From NCBI GenBank assembly GCA_046756405.1, contig JBHHWH010000072.1:1-12026 (forward strand): DNA of 12,026 nucleotides, given 5' to 3'. Made by a program: the position numbers and the translations under genes. The first letter of the stretch is position 1; each line of letters begins with the position of its first letter. The notes below the pieces were generated by a model that saw only the letters and a list, made by a program, of their open reading frames with translations, had not been told where the DNA came from and ran no database searches. This document shows positions 6,821 to 12,026 of the stretch, piece after piece. The stretch is from JBHHWH01 sp046756405. GTDB taxonomy: Bacteria > Actinomycetota > Acidimicrobiia > Spongiisociales > ZC4RG35.

Positions 6821-7053
6821 GGTCCCCCTGAGGCTATCCAGTTATCCACAGACCGCAACGGGGTAAGCGGGCCAAGCGTGTGCGGTCGACCGGACCTGGT
6901 CGGTTGGATCGGGTCCGCGGCACGGCGTTCGAGATCATCTCCAGCAGGTGAAGCTTCCAGACCCCCGAAGAAGCTCACCACCACCCCGGCGTCTCGCCAC
7001 ACTGCGACCCGCTCGAGGATCCGATCTTCAGTCTGATAGAGAAGGCGGAGCAC
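6817..7053 (-). CDS. Doubtful small ORF upstream of the HAD gene
   Basis: A 78-codon minus-strand frame starts at a GTG at 7053, with AGGA seven bases upstream, and its TGA overlaps the HAD start codon as ATGA. That overlap is typical of translationally coupled genes. The product begins VLRLLYQTEDRILERVAVWR, which could form a helix, but its last 30 residues look random and match no family I know. Against it: its GC at third positions is only about 65% by hand count, a promoter-like sequence and a strong ribosome site for the HAD gene lie inside it, and a plus-strand frame over the same bases looks more coding-like. It is mutually exclusive with that alternative in practice. Treat as hypothetical. 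Confidence 0.22.
   Translation of the reverse strand: MLRLLYQTEDRILERVAVWRDAGVVVSFFGGLEASPAGDDLERRAADPIQPTRSGRPHTLGPLTPLRSVDNWIASGGP
6831..6858 (-). promoter_or_regulatory. Candidate promoter of the HAD gene
   Basis: Read on the minus strand, TTGCGG (6853-6858) and TAGCCT (6831-6836) are 16 bases apart. They are followed by AGGGGGA and the ATG at 6820. This is the only start in the window with both promoter-like boxes at usable spacing and a strong ribosome site, although the transcribed leader would be short. The DnaA-box sequence falls inside the spacer. Confidence 0.4.
6842..6850 (+). promoter_or_regulatory. Perfect DnaA-box sequence TTATCCACA
   Basis: The nine bases equal the strict DnaA-box consensus. 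It lies 22-30 bases upstream of the HAD start codon, in the spacer of its candidate promoter. Only one perfect copy is seen; the adjacent CTATCCAG is a partial match. A lone box is not an origin, but could titrate DnaA or regulate this promoter, or it may be chance. Confidence 0.35.
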
Positions 7054-7209
7054 CGCCAGTTCCTAGCTGAGTCTTCCCGGCAGTTCCGCGGAGTGCTTGA
7101 GCAGAACGAGCGTGTCCAGACCGGCCGCGTCGACCACCTACTCCACGTCGCCGGGACGGACCTGCTCAGGGACGGACTTCAGCCATCCCACGCCGGGCAC
7201 GATGAATAG
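6952..7209 (+). pseudogene. Coding-like frame without start, ending 3 bases before the lipoprotein ATG
   Basis: The plus frame after a TGA at 6949-6951 stays open for 85 codons to a TAG at 7207-7209. About 78% of its codons end in G or C by hand count, and the composition is protein-like and helical (for example DPIFSLIEKAEHRQFL and RVQTGRVDHLLHVAGTDLL). It has no ATG; a GTG occurs only near the middle. The same frame continues open upstream of the TGA with VRGTAFEIISSR. This fits a decayed or truncated gene, or the tail of a gene cut by rearrangement. I do not recognise a family. It overlaps the doubtful minus ORF in codon-aligned antisense, so only one of the two is likely to be meaningful. 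Confidence 0.28.
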
Positions 7210-7212
7210 ATC

Positions 7213-8913
7213 ATGCGACGTCTGGCGACCACCGTCACCTGCCTGGCCATCCTGGCCGCGGCATGCGCGCCGGGCGGGGCGCCCTTGCCGCCCCCACTCG
7301 CGGAAGCTCCTGCCATCACGACCAGGCCATCCTCCCCCACCACGGATTCCGTCACCCGGTCCACGTTCCCCACCAAGCCGGCGCCGGCGCGTCTCGCTTC
7401 CCACCTCTTCCTTCCGGTGGGCGAGCAGCGGTCCATCGCCGGCCTGGGCAAGCTCATCGAACAGATTGACCTATACGGCGAGAGCCCCTTCCGCGTCGAG
7501 GGAGACCTGCTCACTGCGGACGCTGCGGGGATCTCCTGCCTGCGGTTCCGCTACCGGGACCTGCCGGGTGAGAACGGCGTGCAGACCATGTGCGCCGTGG
7601 CCTTCGACGAGACGGGTCAATGCGGCGGCCTGCTGCCCCTCTCGCTTGATCTGGACATGTTCCTCGAAGCAGACGGCGCGCCGGTGGGGAACTCCGACCT
7701 TCTGACCGGAGGCGACCTGTATGCGGCGTGTGCGACGGCCACCGGGGATCTTCGCCTGCAACAGCCCTCTCTCGACGTTCCCCTGCTCTACCTGGTGATC
7801 GTCGATGCGTTGGGAGGAGGGCCCTACTCCCTGGGTGACGACGAGATGAAAGCCCAGCGCGCCGGAGTCATCACGACCTTCTCCGGCGACGAGCTGCGCC
7901 CTCCGTGGATCGTGACGGTGGGCCGGGAGGTCCGGAGCATCGAATTTGGCCGGGATGGGACGTTCACGGTCAACGAGGAGGACTGCACATTGGCTCCGTC
8001 GTGCACCGGCACTCGGGAGCTGGTCCAGCCGGGGGACATCTTCCGCACGTCACTCGGCATTAGCCCCGACCTCCTGGCAGACGTGCTGGCCGCGGCCGAC
8101 CCCACCCTGGTGGATGCCTACGTCCGCGAGCGCATCGGCATCGGGTGGAGCGAAGTCTCGGGCATCCATCCCGAGGCATCCCTGGAGGCCTTCGGCCGTC
8201 TGGCCATTCTCGACATCATGGAGGGTCTGCTCCTCGAGTGGGACGTCGTCTTCGGGCTGCGGGAGAAGGACGTGATCGTCGGCTACTGGCAGCCGTGGTT
8301 CGTGGAATGGGAGTTCACCCGCAAGTGCTATCCGAACGAGCAGGCGAAGTGCGCCCGAATCGAGGCGGCCATAGGAGAATACGAAACCGAACGGATTCTG
8401 CACCTGCGCGAGCTGGGGTTCCGCCTCTGGCAGACCGCCTACCTGGACGTCGATCCGCAAGGCGGGCCGGGCCCGTTGGCCGCCAAACGGCCTCTCTGGT
8501 CGTCTTTCGAGGGAGTCATGGCCGGAGTTGGGGGCATCCGAGCTGAAGGAGTGGATCCCGGCGAACTGTACGGCAGGGCGGTGCGCGCCTACGCCGAGGC
8601 GGTAGGGCCTGACACTCCGGTGATCCTGTTCCTGGCCGGGCCGCCGATCACCGCTCAGACGGGCGGGGAGTTCTGCGAGGCCGAGATCTGCCCGTCCGAC
8701 TTCGCCGGTGCCTACCGCATGGCCGAAGGTGCGTTGACGGCCGCCCTCGACACGCTGAGCCCCGGACAGTTGCGGGGGTTCGGCGCGGCGCTGTTTGAAG
8801 GGTCCCATTTCGACCTGCGCGACCCGTACGAGAACTTCGGGACGTTCTCGCTGAACCGGGTGGCGGAGACCGGCTACAACCACCCGGTTCTCAACCTCTG
8901 GCGGGCGCGCTGA
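7213..8913 (+). CDS. Unrecognised secreted lipoprotein with cysteine pairs
   Basis: The 566-residue product begins with a lipoprotein signal peptide: MRR, a hydrophobic run, then LAAAC with the lipidated Cys18. A Pro/Thr/Ser-rich tether follows (about 19-60), so the globular part should sit outside the membrane. It holds ten further cysteines at 109, 127, 137, 173, 258, 264, 372, 380, 488 and 493. Several are closely paired, which suggests disulfides. The C-terminal half alternates strands such as VIVGYWQPW, LWQTAYLDV, VILFLAGPP and FGAALFEG with helices, and contains aromatic and acidic residues (WFVEWEF, FEGSHFDLRDPYENF). This resembles a TIM-barrel glycoside hydrolase-like domain, but that is inference, and no catalytic pair can be assigned. 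The ATG at 7213 is fixed by the signal peptide, although no Shine-Dalgarno sequence precedes it; an in-frame TAG lies 3 bases upstream. Third positions are strongly GC (about 84% over 56 sampled codons). No neighbour suggests a role. Confidence 0.88.
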   Translation: MRRLATTVTCLAILAAACAPGGAPLPPPLAEAPAITTRPSSPTTDSVTRSTFPTKPAPARLASHLFLPVGEQRSIAGLGKLIEQIDLYGESPFRVEGDLLTADAAGISCLRFRYRDLPGENGVQTMCAVAFDETGQCGGLLPLSLDLDMFLEADGAPVGNSDLLTGGDLYAACATATGDLRLQQPSLDVPLLYLVIVDALGGGPYSLGDDEMKAQRAGVITTFSGDELRPPWIVTVGREVRSIEFGRDGTFTVNEEDCTLAPSCTGTRELVQPGDIFRTSLGISPDLLADVLAAADPTLVDAYVRERIGIGWSEVSGIHPEASLEAFGRLAILDIMEGLLLEWDVVFGLREKDVIVGYWQPWFVEWEFTRKCYPNEQAKCARIEAAIGEYETERILHLRELGFRLWQTAYLDVDPQGGPGPLAAKRPLWSSFEGVMAGVGGIRAEGVDPGELYGRAVRAYAEAVGPDTPVILFLAGPPITAQTGGEFCEAEICPSDFAGAYRMAEGALTAALDTLSPGQLRGFGAALFEGSHFDLRDPYENFGTFSLNRVAETGYNHPVLNLWRAR

Positions 8914-9147
8914 CCCCGGCCGGAATCCGCCCATCCTCTGCGTAGGCTCTGTGGAGCCTTCGAGGAGAGCGGCATCATCCGCCGGACCGGCCCCCTCGCA
9001 GCGCTGTTCTCCGGCGGAGAGGTCGGCCTGGTGGCAGAGGTCTCTGCTCGTCGTGTCAAAACCCTGGGTCTGCTTCTCGAGCCTGGACCGGTCGTGCCCG
9101 ATGGACGGAGTCGCCCGGTCAACAGCACACGTTTCAACCGCGGATGA
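8914..9147 (+). pseudogene. Coding-like frame without start, directly after the lipoprotein stop
   Basis: The lipoprotein frame continues open for 77 codons after its TGA and ends at a TGA at 9145-9147, 14 bases inside the convergent yjbQ gene. From residue 15 on it reads like real protein (AFEESGIIRRTGPLAALFSG, then VGLVAEVSARRVKTLGLLLE), with about 70% G or C at third positions by hand count. There is no ATG or GTG at its head. It may be the tail of a decayed gene joined by deletion, or part of a longer lipoprotein whose stop is recent. I do not recognise it. Chance openness in GC-rich DNA is possible. Confidence 0.25.
8944..8959 (+). terminator. Weak hairpin after the lipoprotein gene
   Basis: AGGCTC and GAGCCT form a perfect 6-base stem around a TGTG loop, about 30 bases after the lipoprotein stop. 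There is no T-tract behind it, so it could only be a weak or non-canonical terminator. Confidence 0.22.
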
Positions 9148-9541
9148 AGGTGAGGCGAACTCGGCGGGTGGGGTTGTCGACGTTGGTGTCCACTACGACG
9201 ATCGACTGCCAGGTGCCGAGGGTCATCTTCCCGCCTACGACGGGAATGGTGAGAGATGGGCTGATGAAGGCGGGTAGGACGTGGTCCCTACCGTGGCCGG
9301 GAGACCCATGGGCATGGCGCCAGCGGCCCTGCTCGGCGGGGAGGAGATCGTCGATTGCGGAGAGGAGGTCGGCTTCGCTGCCCGCTCCCGTCTCTATCAG
9401 GGCGACCCCTGCGGTGGCATGGGGCACGAAGACGGACAGCAGCCCGTCGCCCTTGTCCCGACAGAACGCCACCACCTCGGGGGTGATGTCCACCACCGTG
9501 GTTCTATGCCCGGTGTCGAATCGGATCTCGATGGACTCCAA
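9134..9541 (-). CDS. yjbQ: YjbQ family protein (UPF0047, secondary thiamine-phosphate synthase-like)
   Basis: This is a small cytoplasmic protein of the conserved YjbQ/UPF0047 family, whose members have been linked to weak thiamine-phosphate synthase activity; the true role is unsettled. The 135-residue form contains the family signatures: VVDIT near 16-20, VFVPHATAGVALIETG (38-52, His41, Glu50), the segment HAHGSPGHGRDH (76-87) with several conserved histidines, then ISPSLTIPVVGGKMTLGTWQ (93-112), and VVVDTNVDNPTRRV at the end. Length and motif order are complete. Only TTG starts are available near the N-terminus. I chose 9541, which has GAAGGG ten bases upstream and gives the usual N-terminus. 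An upstream TTG at 9571 would add ten residues and has a TAGATATAGA sequence just before it. It lies 136 bases downstream of the histidine kinase stop on the same strand, with its own promoter-like sequence in between, so operon membership is uncertain. Confidence 0.92.
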   Translation of the reverse strand: MESIEIRFDTGHRTTVVDITPEVVAFCRDKGDGLLSVFVPHATAGVALIETGAGSEADLLSAIDDLLPAEQGRWRHAHGSPGHGRDHVLPAFISPSLTIPVVGGKMTLGTWQSIVVVDTNVDNPTRRVRLTFIRG

Positions 9542-9576
9542 AACGTAAGCGCCCTTCAGTTGGGGCCTCAAGGCCT

Positions 9577-9586
9577 TCTATATCTA
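9577..9586 (-). promoter_or_regulatory. Candidate -10 region of yjbQ
   Basis: On the minus strand TAGATATAGA contains two overlapping -10-like hexamers (TAGATA and TATAGA), the most A/T-rich stretch between the kinase and yjbQ. Transcription from here would start near the TTG at 9571 and leave a leader of about 30 bases carrying GAAGGG before the TTG at 9541. The -35 region is poor. Confidence 0.3.
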
Positions 9587-9677
9587 CGGCAGTGCCCTCG
9601 TCGTGGGTCGAATCGAAGGGTGATGAAACTAGTCAAACCGTGTTCGCTTCACCCGACAGTGGTGTCGCCGCAGGTCT

Positions 9678-11282
9678 TCAGTCCACTGGGACAGGTCCCA
9701 CCCGGGCGGTAGCGGGGAGGGTGAGACCGAACTCGCTCCAGCCGTCGACTCGCCGATACACCAGGTCACCACCCATGGCGCGCGCCAGGCTTCGACTGAC
9801 TGCGAGACCGAGCCCGACTGAGGCTGGCTGCGTTGGGCTCTGATTGGCGGTTTGATACGGTTCGAAGATCCGCTCTGCCTCTGTCGCAGGAACCCCGTCT
9901 CCATCATCGGCAACGATGATCTCTACCGTGTCGCCGATAGCCCGGGAGCATATCCGCACATGTTCACCCCCATAACGGATGGCGTTGCTCAAGAGGTTGC
10001 GTAGCACCTGGCGGAAGCGGAGTGGGTCGGCCCACACCTTCGCCGGCTCACAATCGAATATCACCTCGGAGGGGTCCATGGGGAGCGCCGCAATTGTCTG
10101 ACCGATCTCATCGTTGACGTTCAGGTCTTCGGGGATCAGTGTCACGGTTCCCATATCGGCTCTGGCCGCTACGAGTAAGTCCTCGACAATGGTGGCAACT
10201 TCAGCGCTCTCCGCGGCGATGTGGGCTATGAGGCTATCGACCTCCTCTTGGGGCATCGCCTTCCAGCTCTCCACGAGCACTGCCGCGAATCCAACGACCG
10301 CAGTTAGAGGGGTGCGGATCTCATGAGAGATTGAGGCGATGAACCGGTCCTTGGCGTGGACCTCGTCCTCTAGTACACGACGAGCCTCGACTTCGGCGGT
10401 GATGTCTTCCACTAAGAGGACCGCCCTCAGGGCTCCTACATCATCCTGTACGGGAGCCACCGAAAGCCGGCATAGGGTCCCTGTTCGCTCCAGGACAGCT
10501 TCCTGAGAGGCGGCCGTGGAGGTCCGGTTGATGGAGGACTCGATGAGTCGTTTGACGGTCTCGACATGACCATCGTCAAACAGGGTGCAGGCGTCGGCTC
10601 CGACGAGGCTGTGTGTTCCCGCGAGCTCGGCCATCCGATGGTTGGTGCGAAGGATGTTTCCCTCGTTGTCGAGAAGAACGATTCCCACCGGCGCCCCAGC
10701 AAATGCCGCGTCGAGTACTGCCTCACTCTTCGCTAGCTGCTCGGTGGATCGGCGAACTCCAATCCCGACGAGCCGGAACAGCGAGGCCGCCGCGATCAGT
10801 ATCGCAACTTGGGCCAGCACGCCTCCGATGAACTCGCCGCCGCTGACGACCTGGGCGACAGGATGGAAGAGTGGAAGGCCTGTATACCTAGTGCCGATTA
10901 GGTGAAGAGGGATCTGTACTGCTGCGGCCCCAACCACAGCAGCGGTCAGTCCCGCCGCTTGCTTCCCCTCGAAAGCAACCCCTGCGATGGCGGCGAGTAC
11001 CAGGAGCACGAAGTCGGGCTCTCCGACAGGCCCGAACAGCCACCAGACGACTGTCGTTGCTGCGGAGTCGACGACGATGGCTCGGGCTAGATGTGAACCT
11101 CGAGCGTTCGCCAGGTCGACGGTCAAGACGGCTACGGACAGCGCGGCGAGTACTGCGTAGCGGGGGTCACGAGTGAAGTAGAACGCCACCAAGCCGACAA
11201 GAGTGATTGCTCCGTACGCTCCCCGACGGGCGATCAGGTATCGATTTTCGGTCGCCTCCGCGACAACAGACTTTTGCGGCAT
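9678..11282 (-). CDS. Membrane-bound PAS sensor histidine kinase
   Basis: This 534-residue sensor kinase autophosphorylates a histidine and passes the phosphate to a response regulator. The N-terminal third (about 20-175) is a multi-pass membrane domain, roughly five or six segments, with no large extracellular loop, so it may sense the membrane or something within it. A PAS domain follows (about 185-298; LDAAFAGAPVGIVLLDNEGN, ending VEDITAEVE). The HisKA domain carries the phosphoacceptor His320 in SISHEIRTPL. The ATPase domain shows the N box NLLSNAIRYGG (429-439), the G1 box DDGDGVP (459-465), EPYQTAN at 474-480 in the F-box place, and the G2 box VGLGLAVSRSL (489-499). All catalytic boxes look intact. 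The ATG at 11282 has no strong ribosome site; TTAACT six bases upstream is a weak -10 candidate. No response regulator is adjacent, so it is an orphan within the window. It is divergent from a second membrane-PAS gene. Confidence 0.96.
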   Translation of the reverse strand: MPQKSVVAEATENRYLIARRGAYGAITLVGLVAFYFTRDPRYAVLAALSVAVLTVDLANARGSHLARAIVVDSAATTVVWWLFGPVGEPDFVLLVLAAIAGVAFEGKQAAGLTAAVVGAAAVQIPLHLIGTRYTGLPLFHPVAQVVSGGEFIGGVLAQVAILIAAASLFRLVGIGVRRSTEQLAKSEAVLDAAFAGAPVGIVLLDNEGNILRTNHRMAELAGTHSLVGADACTLFDDGHVETVKRLIESSINRTSTAASQEAVLERTGTLCRLSVAPVQDDVGALRAVLLVEDITAEVEARRVLEDEVHAKDRFIASISHEIRTPLTAVVGFAAVLVESWKAMPQEEVDSLIAHIAAESAEVATIVEDLLVAARADMGTVTLIPEDLNVNDEIGQTIAALPMDPSEVIFDCEPAKVWADPLRFRQVLRNLLSNAIRYGGEHVRICSRAIGDTVEIIVADDGDGVPATEAERIFEPYQTANQSPTQPASVGLGLAVSRSLARAMGGDLVYRRVDGWSEFGLTLPATARVGPVPVD

Positions 11283-11386
11283 CCCAACAGTTAACGGCAG
11301 ATCTTGTCCTGACCTTCCCCAGAATGCGCTACGGCCTTAGGCGCTTCTAGATGCGGGCTTGCAGAGTCAGATGTATCCTCTCGTCG
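11283..11386. other. Divergent promoter gap between the two sensor genes
   Basis: The 104-base gap contains the start regions of both sensors. An imperfect inverted repeat, GCGCTACGGCCTTAGGCGC (11326-11344), lies in its middle and could be a shared operator or chance. No gene or RNA is seen. Confidence 0.4.
11374..11379 (+). promoter_or_regulatory. Candidate -10 box for the second sensor gene
   Basis: TATCCT lies 7 bases before the GTG at 11387 and matches TAnnnT. The spacing repeats that at the dehydrogenase and PLP-enzyme starts and is the main reason for preferring this GTG over other in-frame starts. No good -35 is present. Confidence 0.42.
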
Positions 11387-12026
11387 GTGGCTAGCTGGCC
11401 GAGTGTTCGCAACCAGCACCTTCTATATGTGCGGGTTTCCATGTGGTTGGCAGCAACGCTCGGCGCCGCATATGGGCTGATCGGGTCGGTCTCTGGCGAT
11501 CCGTCTCTGCTCTGGTCCTCCCTCGCCCTCTTCGCAATAGCAATCCTCGCTCGACGACAGCTCCGACAGCGGGAGCCGCGTCTCGAGATTCTGGTGGGTC
11601 TTGGTGGGGTGGTTCTCATTGCTGCGGCGCTTGTCAGGGATCCGGCCGTCCTGGTGGCGGCTCTGCTGGCCTACGCGATGTTCGCCGCGGCGGCGACCTA
11701 TCTCGGCGGTCGGCTGTGGTCTCTTTGGTTTGGGTTGGTGATCTTGGTAGCCGGCTCCATCACGATCGTGAAGACCGAGCCATCGGTAGAGTCGCTTGCT
11801 CTGGCGGTCACCGTTCTCGTATTCGGTAACGGCGTTGGTGGCCTGCTGCACACCCGAACCGGGGAGCTGCTGCGAGTCGAGAGCGCTCGCCGGGAGGCCG
11901 TCTTCGATACAGCCCCCGATGGGATTGTCATCGTGGATGAGGGTGGTCGCATCCTGGAAGTCAACGACAAGTTCCTGGAGATGTTCGCACTGGAGCCCTC
12001 CGATGACATTACCGGGCTGACTATTG
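11387..12026 (+). CDS. Membrane protein with PAS domain, probable sensor (C-terminus beyond the window)
   Basis: The frame runs open to the right edge (213 complete codons). After a short cytoplasmic start, residues about 16-155 form several hydrophobic segments (for example WLAATLGAAYGLIG, LEILVGLGGVVLIAA, LAVTVLVFGNGVGGLL) separated by very short loops. A linker helix (about 158-172) leads into a PAS domain, seen as EAVFDTAPDGIVIVDEGGRI and EVNDKFLEMFAL. The output domain is not visible. By analogy with the neighbouring kinase, which has the same membrane-PAS order, a histidine kinase is likely, but a diguanylate cyclase or phosphodiesterase is possible. Alternative starts in frame are ATG 11351, GTG 11429 and ATG 11441. 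I prefer GTG 11387 for the -10 spacing and because it gives an N-terminus like that of the other sensor. Over the first 60 codons from ATG 11441, about 65% end in G or C, lower than the lipoprotein gene. Confidence 0.85.
   Translation, partial: MASWPSVRNQHLLYVRVSMWLAATLGAAYGLIGSVSGDPSLLWSSLALFAIAILARRQLRQREPRLEILVGLGGVVLIAAALVRDPAVLVAALLAYAMFAAAATYLGGRLWSLWFGLVILVAGSITIVKTEPSVESLALAVTVLVFGNGVGGLLHTRTGELLRVESARREAVFDTAPDGIVIVDEGGRILEVNDKFLEMFALEPSDDITGLTI

Larger units (their letters stand above)
6821..7212. other. 392-base gap without a confident gene
   Basis: The gap separates the divergently oriented HAD gene and the lipoprotein gene. It holds the HAD promoter region and DnaA box at its left end, a doubtful minus-strand ORF (6817-7053) and a coding-like plus-strand frame without a start codon (6952-7209). 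No RNA gene, repeat or terminator was recognised. Confidence 0.6.

Noticed and set aside
6842..6850. Replication origin at the DnaA box
   Set aside because: Only one perfect box is present, with no AT-rich unwinding region and no dnaA, dnaN or gyrase genes nearby.
6629..7036. 135-codon plus-strand frame spanning the HAD 5' end
   Set aside because: Its first half is antisense to HAD coding sequence and its second half is Ser/Arg/Thr-rich low-complexity protein typical of a chance frame.
8050..8934. 294-codon minus-strand open frame
   Set aside because: It is antisense to the lipoprotein gene, which has a signal peptide and stronger third-position GC; the product has no recognisable motif.
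9614..9656. Possible terminator between the kinase and yjbQ (GGGTGA ... TCACCC)
   Set aside because: The arms match for only six bases with a loop of over 20 bases and no T-tract, so the stem is not convincing.
9281..9712. 143-codon plus-strand frame over yjbQ
   Set aside because: It is antisense to yjbQ, whose histidine-rich family motifs are unmistakable.

Overview
The window is high-GC bacterial DNA with single-domain metabolic genes, short intergenic gaps and several start codons that lack a Shine-Dalgarno sequence. Four of these starts have a TAnnn(T/A) hexamer 7-8 bases upstream, which would give leaderless transcripts. Together with the acyl-CoA dehydrogenase/SDR pair, the sirtuin and the lipoprotein, this suggests an actinobacterial-type chromosome, possibly Acidimicrobiia-like. 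The taxonomic guess is an inference. No phage, transposase, CRISPR, tRNA or rRNA was seen.

Layout. 1-2416 (minus): a DmdC/FadE-like acyl-CoA dehydrogenase followed 21 bases later by a short-chain dehydrogenase that runs off the left edge, probably one operon for acyl-CoA or alcohol/ketone oxidation. 2554-3162 (plus): a membrane-anchored TlpA-like thioredoxin, divergent from the dehydrogenase and convergent with a Sir2 deacylase (3172-3939, minus). 4014-5249 (plus): a PLP-dependent trans-sulfuration-family enzyme, divergent from sir2, then a GNAT acetyltransferase (5301-5855), whose stop codon overlaps that of a convergent HAD-family phosphatase-like gene (5852-6820, minus). 6821-7212 has no confident gene; it holds the HAD promoter region, one perfect DnaA-box sequence and two mutually exclusive coding-like frames.

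7213-8913 (plus) encodes a large unrecognised secreted lipoprotein with a Pro/Ser/Thr tether and ten cysteines in its mature globular part, followed by a coding-like frame without a start. A YjbQ-family gene (minus) follows. The right end has two divergently transcribed membrane-PAS sensors: a complete orphan histidine kinase (9678-11282, minus) and a PAS protein cut by the right edge (11387-12026, plus). The two sensors look alike in layout and, by partial hand counts, use less GC-biased third codon positions than the lipoprotein gene.

Most genes look like ordinary chromosomal housekeeping or accessory metabolism and do not form one obvious system. The least explained parts are the lipoprotein with the fragments on both sides of it, and the pair of sensors.
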